Source: Cyanobacteria bacterium UBA11370
GTDB lineage: Bacteria; Cyanobacteriota; Cyanobacteriia; Cyanobacteriales; Coleofasciculaceae
DNA length: 29,496 nucleotides
NCBI GenBank assembly: GCA_003486645.1
Contig: DNGI01000070.1
Coordinates: 1 to 29,496 of the forward strand
Reading direction: 5' to 3'
This document shows positions 8,831-17,414 of this stretch, piece by piece; position 1 is the first letter of the stretch, and every line of letters begins with the position of its first letter. The position numbers and the translations under genes are program-made. A model generated the notes under the pieces. The model was not told where the DNA came from. It saw only the letters and a list, made by a program, of their open reading frames with translations, and made no database searches.

Positions 8831-10294
8831 TTGAATTTTTCTGACTTTTCCTTCTGGTGGGTACTGCTACTCTACTGCGTTCCCTTCTTTACACTTCGCT
8901 ACATCGGCAAGTCGCTGAAGTTTTGGCAAGACTCCTTTGATACGATTGGCTTGGCGGCAATGTCGCTGATCCTATTTATCAACGCGAGTAAATCTAGCTT
9001 CATCATCTTTGCTGTTGATGTTATTTTCAACTACCTGATGGTGCGGTTGATGCAGCAGCGCCAAGGTGCCCAAGCGAAGCTAATTGCGACGATTACTATT
9101 GTTATTGACATTGCCATCCTTGCTTATCTCAAGTACTTGACATTTTTTGTAGAAGATGTGTTGGGACTCGTGGCGGGGGGAGCAATTAATAATTGGGAGC
9201 AGAAGTTTCCTCTACCAATTTTTCAGCAGATTCCTCCAGGGGTTTCGTTTTATACCTTCCAGATGGTTGCATTTGTGGTCGATTCTCTGCGACCAAAATA
9301 TAAAAAACCAATTGGATTTCTCGATTACATTAATTTTATTTCATTCTTCCCTCAAATCGTTGCAGGACCAATTGAACGCCGTGCGGATTTGTTGCCCCAA
9401 ATTCAATCGTTTCGCTTTAGATTTACGGTAGATAACTTTGAAGAAGGGTTCCGATGGTTAGCCTTGGGATTCTTCATGAAATTGGTGTTAGCGGAAAACT
9501 TAGCGCCATTCATTGATTTAAAAGTGACAGGAAATCCCTGGATTGTGTGGTTCCACGCTTACTTGTTTACCCTCAGAATTTACTTTGATTTTGGTGGCTA
9601 CAGTTTCATGGCGGTTGGCTTAGGAAAAATTTTGGGAATTAACCTAACTCTGAATTTTTTAGCTCCCTACACTTCAGTTAGTATTCAAGAATTTTGGCGA
9701 CGGTGGCACATTACCCTGAATAACTGGTTTCGGGATTATGTATTCCTGCCGCTAATGGGTTCCAAGAAGCAGTTAGCTCCCTTTTATCTATTTATTACGT
9801 TTACGCTCTCTGGTTTCTGGCACGGTGCGGCGTGGAATTTCATCTTTTGGGGGGCTTACCACGGTGCTTTATTGCTCGTGTTGCGATATGCGGGTAGACC
9901 GTTTCAGCGTTTTGTTGGAAAATATTTTCCGAGTGCCGATTTTGTCTCTTGGGCGCTGACGTTTGCTTCAGTAACATTGGGTTGTCTGTTCTTTATGGAA
10001 ACGGACATTAATCGATTGCTTTTGAAGTTACAAGCGATTATTACCCCTTGGGCTTATTCGATTTCTAACTTGGGTGAATTCTTTGGTTCTTATACCCTAA
10101 ATGAAGGTAGTGCCTTAATTTTTACTCTCGTACTTGCCAATGGAGTATTACTTCTAGAACATATGGGAGTTTGGCAGAAACGAAAGTTGGAATATGAATT
10201 GCTCCTATTGCCTTGGGTATCAAAAGTTTTGGTGTTTTTAACCTTCTTGTTAGCCGCCAATACTCCGTCTAAGTTTATTTACTTTGAGTTCTAA
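8831..10294 (+). CDS. MBOAT O-acyltransferase (AlgI/DltB-like), first copy
   Basis: 487 residues, start TTG at 8831 preceded by GGAGG at about 11 nt. A polytopic inner-membrane protein of the membrane-bound O-acyltransferase family. Conserved text includes PGVSFYTFQ, FFPQIVAGPIERR, QEFWRRWHITLNNWFRDY (H293) and SGFWHGAAWNF with the invariant His at 331. MBOATs of this branch move an acyl group from a cytoplasmic donor across or at the membrane to an extracytoplasmic acceptor (D-Ala in DltB, acetyl in AlgI). Here the operon offers an acyl-ACP made by the FAAL as donor. The next gene overlaps by one base (TAATG), matching the usual MBOAT plus SGNH-like pair. Donor and acceptor are inferred from context. 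Confidence 0.92.
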   Translation: MNFSDFSFWWVLLLYCVPFFTLRYIGKSLKFWQDSFDTIGLAAMSLILFINASKSSFIIFAVDVIFNYLMVRLMQQRQGAQAKLIATITIVIDIAILAYLKYLTFFVEDVLGLVAGGAINNWEQKFPLPIFQQIPPGVSFYTFQMVAFVVDSLRPKYKKPIGFLDYINFISFFPQIVAGPIERRADLLPQIQSFRFRFTVDNFEEGFRWLALGFFMKLVLAENLAPFIDLKVTGNPWIVWFHAYLFTLRIYFDFGGYSFMAVGLGKILGINLTLNFLAPYTSVSIQEFWRRWHITLNNWFRDYVFLPLMGSKKQLAPFYLFITFTLSGFWHGAAWNFIFWGAYHGALLLVLRYAGRPFQRFVGKYFPSADFVSWALTFASVTLGCLFFMETDINRLLLKLQAIITPWAYSISNLGEFFGSYTLNEGSALIFTLVLANGVLLLEHMGVWQKRKLEYELLLLPWVSKVLVFLTFLLAANTPSKFIYFEF

Positions 10295-11235
10295 TGTGGA
10301 AACCTTTAAAACTTGCTAGTTGGTTTGGTGTTATTGCTGTAGCCTGGTCGATTGGGTATGTTTACAATGCCCACTACGGCGGAGAATTAAGCTGGTTGCG
10401 GATGATGTACGAACGGAAAATGGCGCTGGCGGCTGAGGTTGATGCACCGAGACGGTTGCTGATTACTGGCGGTTCGGGGGCGCATTATACGATTAATTCC
10501 AAGCTGATGGAACAGGAGTTGGGCATTCCAGTATTAAATCTGGGAATTGATGGTCCAGTTGGTTTAGATGTAATTTTACCTAGTATTTTAGGTGAAGTTC
10601 GTAAGGGTGATATTGTTCTATTAATTCCTGAGTATTTAATTTTGTGGTCTGAGGATGGATTGGGCGATCGCTCGGCTAATTTTGGTCTAGCAATTGGCCG
10701 TCCGGGTTTGGGAGGAGTACCACCCAAGCGGTTGGCGCAAGATACTTTGTTGCTTGGTACACCGACTCTCCGAGGAGTCACTAAATCCACCTTGGATCTG
10801 ATTGAAAAAGGAAAATTGACGGGTTACTACTCCGATCCAGTAGATGAACGCGGAGATCCTACAGTAACCAAAGAACGAACGGGTGAATGGTGGGAACTTC
10901 CCATTAATCAACCAATAACCAAACACGCTGTCAAACGGATCGCTCAATTTAAGCAGGAGGTAGAAGCCAAGGGTGGAACATTAATACTTTCATTGCCGTG
11001 GGTCTATGCTCGCACTGATGAAAAGTCAGTTCGTAATGTTGAAAAAACAGCAGAGGAATTATCTAAAATTGCACCGTTACTATATGACCAAAAGACATTG
11101 AATATGCAGACAAATTCTAACTTATTTGCCGATACTCACTATCACTTAAAACCGGAAGCGAGGGAACTCAGAGCCAAGCAATTAGTTGAAGAGTTAAAAG
11201 ACGTTTTAGGGTCAGAACTTACTGAAAAAAGATGA
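10294..11235 (+). CDS. Membrane-anchored SGNH-like protein, MBOAT partner
   Basis: 313 residues. An N-terminal hydrophobic segment (about 8-23, ASWFGVIAVAWSIGYVY) should anchor it with the bulk outside the cytoplasm. The rest looks like an SGNH/DltD-type fold: block I ITGGSGAHY with Ser61 as possible nucleophile, LNLGIDGPVGLD next, and a C-terminal ADTHYHLKPEA with D280, H282 and H284 as the Asp/His pair. Such proteins accompany MBOATs and finish the acyl transfer to the final acceptor (DltD, AlgJ, AlgX). The start codon overlaps the MBOAT stop, so the two are probably made together. Fold assignment rests on motif placement; sequence similarity to named families is low by eye. Confidence 0.72.
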   Translation: MWKPLKLASWFGVIAVAWSIGYVYNAHYGGELSWLRMMYERKMALAAEVDAPRRLLITGGSGAHYTINSKLMEQELGIPVLNLGIDGPVGLDVILPSILGEVRKGDIVLLIPEYLILWSEDGLGDRSANFGLAIGRPGLGGVPPKRLAQDTLLLGTPTLRGVTKSTLDLIEKGKLTGYYSDPVDERGDPTVTKERTGEWWELPINQPITKHAVKRIAQFKQEVEAKGGTLILSLPWVYARTDEKSVRNVEKTAEELSKIAPLLYDQKTLNMQTNSNLFADTHYHLKPEARELRAKQLVEELKDVLGSELTEKR

Positions 11236-11287
11236 ATCAAAGAGTTATTCAATTGCTCGTTAATTTTTAAAAAGCTGACCGCGAATA

Positions 11288-11304
11288 CCTGTTAGATTAA
11301 CAGG
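11288..11304 (+). promoter_or_regulatory. Perfect hairpin just upstream of the NDH-2 ribosome-binding site
   Basis: CCTGTTA-GAT-TAACAGG, a 7-bp stem with a 3-nt loop, followed a few bases later by AGGAG and the ATG at 11322. It could act as an operator or shape the start region of the mRNA. Function is unproven. Confidence 0.4.
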
Positions 11305-11321
11305 ATAGGAGTTAGACAAGG

Positions 11322-12641
11322 ATGGACTACAAACTAGATAGCCATAGGCTCCGAAAAAATGTCAGATCTACTTCTGATACTCATACTCATGCAACTCCTA
11401 TTCGCATTTGTATTCTCGGTGGTGGTTTTGGAGGGCTTTATACAGCGTTGTACCTGCAACGTTTTTGCTCGTCCCGATTAAAAAATAGTCAAATTACCCT
11501 CGTTGATCGCAAAGATCATTTAGTATTTACTCCCTTACTCTACGAACTTGTTACTGATGAATTGCAAGCTTGGGAGATTGGCCCTTCTTTTAAAAAATTA
11601 CTAAAACACACAACTATTCAATTTTGTCAAGGAATAGTTCAGGGTGTGGATTTAGAAACGCGCCAAATTAAAGTTAAACGTGAGGATGTTGTTGAGCAAA
11701 ACCCCGATCTACTGACTTATGATTATCTAGTATTAGCGGTAGGTGCCGAGATGCGTTTGGATGGGATTCCTGGTGCTGCTACTTACGCCTATTCCTTCCG
11801 AACCGTGGCTGATGCGGAACGCCTGAAGGCACGGCTGAGAGAGTTGGAAAATAGCGATCGCCAAACCATTCAGGTTGCGGTTGTGGGTGGTGGCCCAAGC
11901 GGGGTAGAGTTAGCGTGTAAAGTGGCGGATCGATTGGGGAGACGGGGACAGGTGCGGCTGATTGAGAGAGGAACCGAACTGCTAAAAACCTTTTCCCGCT
12001 ATAGTCGAGTAGCAGCTTATCGCGCTTTAAAAGCACGCCACGTTCAGATTGATTTTGAAACCAGTATTGAGGCGGTTGAAGCTGATCAAATTATTGTAGT
12101 CAATAAAGATGGGACAACTAATCTACCTGTTGATCTCGTACTTTGGACAGTGGGTACTCGCTCAATTGATTGGGTACGAAACTTACCTTGTCGGCAAAAT
12201 AGCCAAGGTCAGCTAATTATTCTTCCTACTTTACAAGTAGTTGATTATCCAGAAGTTTTTGCCTTGGGGGATTTAGCAGAAATCGAATATCCTAGACGTA
12301 AAAATGTCCCCGCAACGGCTCAAGCCGCTTACCAACAGGCTGATTGTGCCGCTCATAATATTGCTCGTGCAATTGGAGGGAAACCGTTAAAAGCTTTCCA
12401 CTATTTACATTTAGGAGAGATGCTAACCTTGGGAAAAGGTGCAGCCGTGGTATCGAGTTTTGCACTTAAGATAGAGGGTCGTTTAGCGAGCATCATTCGG
12501 CAGTTTGTCTACCTCCAACGGTTGCCAACTTTACCCCATCGCCTTCAAGTTTTGAAGCATTGGATCAGGCAATGGCTAGCCAGTTTTTGGCAGCAACTAA
12601 CGAAGTTCAGCTTCGGTCGCCGAAGGCGAAGAAAGGGATGA
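11322..12641 (+). CDS. Type II NAD(P)H dehydrogenase (NDH-2)
   Basis: 439 residues with two nucleotide-binding Rossmann folds: FAD site ILGGGFGGLYTALYL (GGGFGG at 33-38) and NAD(P)H site VAVVGGGPSGVELA (189-194). The late FALGDLAEI motif, which contacts FAD, is also present, as is the DYLVLAVG stretch. NDH-2 enzymes are single-subunit, non-pumping dehydrogenases that pass electrons from NAD(P)H to quinone at the membrane surface. The C-terminus ends in a basic run (GRRRRRKG), plausible for membrane contact. AGGAG precedes the ATG. It lies within the lipid-modification run, on the same strand with 86 bp upstream; whether it is part of that pathway or a passenger is unclear. Cyanobacteria usually carry several NDH-2 (Ndb) paralogues, and I cannot say which this is. 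Confidence 0.9.
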   Translation: MDYKLDSHRLRKNVRSTSDTHTHATPIRICILGGGFGGLYTALYLQRFCSSRLKNSQITLVDRKDHLVFTPLLYELVTDELQAWEIGPSFKKLLKHTTIQFCQGIVQGVDLETRQIKVKREDVVEQNPDLLTYDYLVLAVGAEMRLDGIPGAATYAYSFRTVADAERLKARLRELENSDRQTIQVAVVGGGPSGVELACKVADRLGRRGQVRLIERGTELLKTFSRYSRVAAYRALKARHVQIDFETSIEAVEADQIIVVNKDGTTNLPVDLVLWTVGTRSIDWVRNLPCRQNSQGQLIILPTLQVVDYPEVFALGDLAEIEYPRRKNVPATAQAAYQQADCAAHNIARAIGGKPLKAFHYLHLGEMLTLGKGAAVVSSFALKIEGRLASIIRQFVYLQRLPTLPHRLQVLKHWIRQWLASFWQQLTKFSFGRRRRRKG

Positions 12642-12642
12642 G

Positions 12643-12692
12643 TTATAGTTATTTGTTGTTTGTTGTTTGTTTTTCGTTTATTGTTAATTCTC
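12643..12692 (+). repeat. TTGTTGT-type heptad repeat array
   Basis: Seven-base units TAGTTAT TTGTTGT TTGTTGT TTGTTTT TCGTTTA TTGTTAA directly after the NDH-2 stop. Here only one arm is present; the inverted arm seen in related arrays is missing. Confidence 0.6.
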
Positions 12693-12756
12693 ATAGGAGG
12701 GCAATCTTTAATTAATTAGTGATATTAGACTAAAATTGTACAAGGTTAAAAGATTT

Positions 12757-14640
12757 ATGGATTCCAGGGAGCAAAAAAATCAAACCATTTGGGATAAAAA
12801 ACTAGAAGAATTGTTCGGATTAGATTTGCGGGCACTAGCCGTATTCCGAATTGGTTTAGCAATTATTATTATTGCCGATTTAATCATCCGTTCTAAGGAT
12901 ATTAAGGCACTCTATTCAGATTTGGGTGTATTACCTCGCACAGCCCTAATTGACCAAATTCTCAATCCCTGGTATTGGTCAGTACATCTGATTAGTGGTC
13001 AACCTCTCGTTCAAACCCTACTATTTTTGTCGGCGGGATTGATTGCCGTAGCGTTGCTGGTGGGATATCGAACGAGGTTAGCGGCGATCGCATCTTGGGC
13101 ACTCTTAATATCTCTGCAAAATCGGAATCAAGCCTTGCTTTTTGCTGGCGATGATATGCTTCGCGCCCTAATGTTTTGGGCGATGTTTTTACCATTAGGC
13201 GCTTGTTATTCAGTAGATAGTGCCCTTAATTCATCGACGAATCCTTTACCCAAACGTATCCTTTCTGGTGCTACATTTGCACTCACATTGCAGGTTTACT
13301 ACATTTACGCATTTTCGGCACTGTTTAAGACGACTAGTGAGATTTGGTGGCCAGAATTAAATGCTGTTTATTATGCCTTACATTTTGATCAGTATGCGGC
13401 TTCATTAGGTCAATTTTTACTTAATTTTCCAGTTCTATTACCTATTTCTACCTTTATTACTTTAGTTTTAGAGTGGATCGGACCTTTATTTCTTTTGGTT
13501 CCTTTCAAAACAACTTTTTTCCGCTGCGCTACTATTATTACTTTTATCCTCTTACATATTGGATTTGGCTTAACGTTACATATCGGGTTGTTTCCCGCTC
13601 TTGGTATATTTACCTGGTTAGTTTTTATTCCTAGTGATATTTGGGACGCACTTTACAAACGAATCTATACTCCAGAACGAGCCGGACTTAGAATTTATTA
13701 TGATGCAGAGTGTGGTTTTTGTAAGAAAGTCGTCCACCTAATTCGCACGTTTGCTATTTTGCCAAAAACACCCTTACTTTTGGCTCAGGATGACCCTTCA
13801 ATTTTTGCAGATATGCAAGCCCAAAATTCCTGGGTGGTTGTCGATTGGCAAGAAAATCGGCATTTTAAATGGGAGGCGCTAGCTTATGTGATTAGCCTTT
13901 CTCCAGTGTTTGGAATACTCGCATCGGTGATGAGATGGAATCCAGTGATGTCGGTGGGAACGAAATTTTACCAAACTATTGCTTCTAACCGCAGAGCAGC
14001 AGGAAAATTCACTGCACCGTTGAAATTCCGTCCTCTTGAAGTTCATTCTTCAGGGTTGATGAATGTTGTAACCTTGCTTTTGTTTGCTTATGTTACGGTC
14101 TGGAATTTGCGAGGTTTTGTAGAATTAACGTCTAGTCGAGGTACTCTAAAATCAAGTTTTGTTAAACCAGCCGAGAGAATTTTTAAATCAAAAACTCTAA
14201 ACTCAATCGATTGGATTAGCCGCCTCTTGAGATTGGATCAATCATGGAGTATTTTTGCCCCTGCTCCCCCAAGAGATGATGGTTGGCATGTGATAGTCGG
14301 CAAACTTAAAGATGGTACTGAGGTTGATTTATTAAGGGATGGTGGTGCTGTAAACTGGGACAAGCCGACTATTAGAATGCGAAATTCTATCTATCCGAAT
14401 ATGCAATGGCGCACTTACTTTATTAATCTCAATCGTGCTATAGGTCAGAAACTTTATCCCTACTATGGAGAATATCTCTGTCGAGATTGGAATGAACGCC
14501 ATCAGGGAAACAAACAAGTGGAAAGTTTTGAGGTTTACTTTATGAGTGAAAGAACTGCGCCACCTGGTCAAACTCAGGGTATCGAACAGAAAAGCTCTTG
14601 GCAGCAATCTTGTTATGAAAACTCTAAAAAAGGTAAGTAA
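12757..14640 (+). CDS. HTTM-DCC fusion membrane protein
   Basis: 627 residues from the ATG at 12757 (a TTG 21 nt upstream lacks a ribosome-binding site). Three parts: residues about 15-300 are an HTTM domain, a multi-pass region related to vitamin K-dependent carboxylase (FGLDLRALAVFRIGLA, YSDLGVLPR); residues about 308-420 are a DCC/DUF393 domain with IYYDAECGFCKK, D316 and the C319xxC322 pair; residues about 430-627 contain a further membrane segment and a soluble C-terminal domain (SWSIFAPAPPRDDGW...MRNSIYPNMQWRTYF). The CxxC pair suggests a thiol-disulfide or redox role, but the biochemical reaction of these proteins is not established. It lies 25 bp before the second MBOAT, so they are likely co-transcribed. 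The domain calls are firm; the role is not. Confidence 0.85.
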   Translation: MDSREQKNQTIWDKKLEELFGLDLRALAVFRIGLAIIIIADLIIRSKDIKALYSDLGVLPRTALIDQILNPWYWSVHLISGQPLVQTLLFLSAGLIAVALLVGYRTRLAAIASWALLISLQNRNQALLFAGDDMLRALMFWAMFLPLGACYSVDSALNSSTNPLPKRILSGATFALTLQVYYIYAFSALFKTTSEIWWPELNAVYYALHFDQYAASLGQFLLNFPVLLPISTFITLVLEWIGPLFLLVPFKTTFFRCATIITFILLHIGFGLTLHIGLFPALGIFTWLVFIPSDIWDALYKRIYTPERAGLRIYYDAECGFCKKVVHLIRTFAILPKTPLLLAQDDPSIFADMQAQNSWVVVDWQENRHFKWEALAYVISLSPVFGILASVMRWNPVMSVGTKFYQTIASNRRAAGKFTAPLKFRPLEVHSSGLMNVVTLLLFAYVTVWNLRGFVELTSSRGTLKSSFVKPAERIFKSKTLNSIDWISRLLRLDQSWSIFAPAPPRDDGWHVIVGKLKDGTEVDLLRDGGAVNWDKPTIRMRNSIYPNMQWRTYFINLNRAIGQKLYPYYGEYLCRDWNERHQGNKQVESFEVYFMSERTAPPGQTQGIEQKSSWQQSCYENSKKGK

Positions 14641-14665
14641 ATTACTGAGGCAATCCTAAGAAACT

Positions 14666-16159
14666 ATGCTGTTTAATTCTTACATTTTTATCTTTGTTTT
14701 TTTACCGATTACTCTACTGGTATTCTTCGGTTTAGCTCGATTCCGTTTGACCAAGGTAGCGGTAGTTTGGTTAACAATTACTTCATTTTATTTCTATGGT
14801 TACTGGAGTATTCCTTACTTAGCTTTAATGCTCATTTCTGTAGTTTTTAACCATCAGATGGGGAGAGCTATAGATAGGGCTATAGATAATGTTGATCCAA
14901 AAACTAACCAAGCCAAAACATTACTTTGGATAGGAATAATTGTTAATTTATTAATAATCTCTTACTATAAATATGCTAATTTTTTCATCTCTTCACTTAA
15001 CAGCGTTTTAAGTACTACTATAACAAGTCCTGAAATTATATTGCCTTTAGGGATTTCTTTTTACACGTTTACCCAAATTGCTTATTTGGTTGATGCTTAT
15101 CGAGGAGAAACAAAAGGGTATAAGTACGATCTTCTGACCTACAGCTTATTCGTTACTTTTTTTCCGCAGTTAGTTGCTGGCCCTATTCTACGTCATGATG
15201 AACTCATTTTGCAATTTCGTCAGCTAAGGAGTTTTGTATTTTCTCATAAAAATATGGCACTGGGTTTAACCATGTTTAGTCTAGGGCTATCTAAGAAAGT
15301 GTTGATAGCAGATAACCTATCATCCTGGGTTGCACCCGTCTTTAACAATGCTGAAGCTGTCAGTTTTATTGAAGCATGGGTTGGGGCACTGAGCTATACG
15401 TTTCAACTTTATTTTGATTTTTCTGGCTATTCAGATATGGCTATTGGTTTAGGGTTAATGTTCAATATCCGCCTACCGATTAATTTTGATTCACCCTACA
15501 AAGCCATTTCTATTACTGACTTCTGGCGACGCTGGCATATCACGTTGTCTAATTTTCTGCGAGATTATCTTTATATTCCTCTCGGTGGTAGTCGTCGGGG
15601 AGAACTACGCCGCTATATCAACCTTTTGCTCACCATGTTGTTAGGTGGACTGTGGCATGGTGCAGGTTGGACTTATGTCATATGGGGTGGATTGCACGGC
15701 ATATATTTATCTATTAATCATTGGTGGCGTAAGTTGAATATTCCATTACCTAAACTATTGGCATGGAGTGTTACGTTTATTGCTGTTGTCGTTGGTTGGG
15801 TATTATTTAGGGCTAAAACTTTGCCTGATGGTATGGAAATTTTACAGGCAATGGTAGGGATGAAAGGAATCGTAATACCTGGTGAAGCTCAAGGTAAGTT
15901 AGCCGTACTAACCAAATTTGGATTGCAACTTCAGTCTTGGAAAGATTTTGTTTACCTACCAGAGGTAAATGGTAGCAAGTTTTTGAGTATGGTGGTTTTA
16001 GTCGGGCTAACCTTATGCGCTACTTTACTTCCTAATACACAACAAATCTTACAGAAGCTTAAACCAACGTGGTGGTGGGCTGCATGGGTTGGCGTACTAG
16101 CTAGCTTTTGTTTACTATCGCTCAATCGCGTTTCTGAATTTCTTTACTTCCAATTCTGA
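14666..16159 (+). CDS. MBOAT O-acyltransferase (AlgI-like), second copy
   Basis: 497 residues, polytopic. Family text: LPLGISFYTFTQ, FFPQLVAGPILRH, ITDFWRRWHITLSNFLRDYLYIPLGGSRRGELRRY (H291) and GGLWHGAGWTYVIWGGLHG with the catalytic-type His331. The LGGSRRG loop makes it closer to the AlgI/poly-saccharide acetyltransferase branch than the first copy, where the matching text is LMGSKK. The two copies are related but far from identical, so they are not a recent duplication. The start is ATG with only a weak upstream purine run. It sits in a tight group with HTTM-DCC before it (25 bp) and two SGNH-like genes after it (15 bp to the first). Donor and acceptor cannot be read from sequence. Confidence 0.93.
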   Translation: MLFNSYIFIFVFLPITLLVFFGLARFRLTKVAVVWLTITSFYFYGYWSIPYLALMLISVVFNHQMGRAIDRAIDNVDPKTNQAKTLLWIGIIVNLLIISYYKYANFFISSLNSVLSTTITSPEIILPLGISFYTFTQIAYLVDAYRGETKGYKYDLLTYSLFVTFFPQLVAGPILRHDELILQFRQLRSFVFSHKNMALGLTMFSLGLSKKVLIADNLSSWVAPVFNNAEAVSFIEAWVGALSYTFQLYFDFSGYSDMAIGLGLMFNIRLPINFDSPYKAISITDFWRRWHITLSNFLRDYLYIPLGGSRRGELRRYINLLLTMLLGGLWHGAGWTYVIWGGLHGIYLSINHWWRKLNIPLPKLLAWSVTFIAVVVGWVLFRAKTLPDGMEILQAMVGMKGIVIPGEAQGKLAVLTKFGLQLQSWKDFVYLPEVNGSKFLSMVVLVGLTLCATLLPNTQQILQKLKPTWWWAAWVGVLASFCLLSLNRVSEFLYFQF

Positions 16160-16174
16160 TCATATTTAAGAACT

Positions 16175-17392
16175 ATGAGTACATCCCCTAAAGTCAATTC
16201 AATCTCCTCTAAAATTTTACATAAGGATAAAATCAGGAAAGTAGGTTTAAAAAAATACCGTAGATTTAATTTGGCTTTCTTGGTAGCTACCTCTATCCCT
16301 ATGATAGCTGTGGGTTTATTCAATATTATTGTTGACCCATACGACGCTTTTGATACCCCAAACTTTTTGGGCGTGAATCATTCAAAACCGGATAAAGATA
16401 ATAATGACAGACTATACAAAGCTCTCGACATTATCCGGATTCAACCTGTCACCGTTTTACTGGGTTCGTCTAGAACAAAACAAGGTTTAGATCCCACACA
16501 TCCTGCTTTAGCCACTGATCCGCCAGTTTATAATTTAGCACTTAATGGTCCTAATGTGTATGAGATACGCCGTTATTTAGAACACGCTATCGCTAATCAG
16601 AAAAACTTAAAAGAGGTTATATTCGGCGTTGATTTTTTTATGTTTAATTCATCCTTGATGAATCAACCCAGTTTTTCAGAAAGCAGATTAGAAAAGCGAC
16701 ATATAACCTGGCAAGACGCTATTAATTCTACTTTTTCTATAGATACTTTATATGCCAGCCGAGAAACAATTATTGATAGCCTAAATCAGCCTAATAAAGA
16801 TGATACTTATGGCGAAAACGGCTTTATGCCAAATCGTAATCTTGATAACAATCAAACTGAATGGAGATTTAATGGAGGAATAAAACTCTATTTTGAATTA
16901 CATTCAAATTATCAACTCTCCAAACCCTATCTATCGGATTTCAAAAAAATTGTTCAGCTATGCAAAGAACATGATATCAAATTAAAAGTATTTATATCTC
17001 CATCCCACGCTACCGATTTAGAAGCAATTCGCGCTACCGGGCGTTGGCAAATCCTAGAACAATGGAAACGTGAAATCGTCAAAATTGTACCTGTTTGGGA
17101 TTTTTATTACTATAACAGTATTACGACGGAACCTATCAGTAATAAGATGAAAAATTATGCTGATAATTCTCATTACACCCCACAAATTGGCAACTTGGTA
17201 CTTGACCGTATTTTATCTTACCAAGATGACCAGGTTCCGTCAGATTTTGGCATATTAATAACTCCAGAAAATATTGAATCTCACCTAGCTAAAACTCGTG
17301 CTGACCGGGAAGTATGGGCAAGAAATAATCCTGATGAAGTGAAGTTAGTTAAAGATATAAAGCATCGCTTAGAACAGCCCGATAATTACTAA
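16175..17392 (+). CDS. SGNH/DltD-like membrane-anchored protein A
   Basis: 405 residues. A basic N-terminus is followed by one membrane anchor (about residues 33-53, FLVATSIPMIAVGLFNIIV), then an extracytoplasmic domain. It has VLLGSSRTKQGLD (G97-S98-S99-R100; compare GSS of DltD), YNLALNGPNVYEIRRY, and a C-terminal DNSHY with D330 and H333 (DxxH). That order, Ser block first and DxxH last, is the one in SGNH hydrolases and DltD. Placed 15 bp after the second MBOAT, it is probably its partner. Its closest relative here is the next gene, with which it shares an almost identical 3' end. I do not recognise a named family. Confidence 0.7.
   Translation: MSTSPKVNSISSKILHKDKIRKVGLKKYRRFNLAFLVATSIPMIAVGLFNIIVDPYDAFDTPNFLGVNHSKPDKDNNDRLYKALDIIRIQPVTVLLGSSRTKQGLDPTHPALATDPPVYNLALNGPNVYEIRRYLEHAIANQKNLKEVIFGVDFFMFNSSLMNQPSFSESRLEKRHITWQDAINSTFSIDTLYASRETIIDSLNQPNKDDTYGENGFMPNRNLDNNQTEWRFNGGIKLYFELHSNYQLSKPYLSDFKKIVQLCKEHDIKLKVFISPSHATDLEAIRATGRWQILEQWKREIVKIVPVWDFYYYNSITTEPISNKMKNYADNSHYTPQIGNLVLDRILSYQDDQVPSDFGILITPENIESHLAKTRADREVWARNNPDEVKLVKDIKHRLEQPDNY
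17235..17365 (+). repeat. 131-bp near-identical repeat, copy 1 (3' end of SGNH-like A)
   Basis: Matches 18430-18560 at 127 of 131 positions with no gaps. Encodes VPSDFGILITPENIESHLAK and the following AxIxADREVWARNNPDEVK region. Confidence 0.9.
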
Positions 17393-17414
17393 AAAATAAC
17401 GACCCTCTCAAACT

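Noticed and set aside
12611..12625. CTTCGG-TCG-CCGAAG hairpin near the end of the NDH-2 gene as terminator
   Set aside because: It lies inside the coding region before the stop and lacks a U-run; probably codon-driven (arginine-rich tail).
12694..12702. AGGAGGG as the ribosome-binding site of a small gene before HTTM-DCC
   Set aside because: No ATG, GTG or TTG follows at a useful distance, and stops come soon after in the nearby frames.
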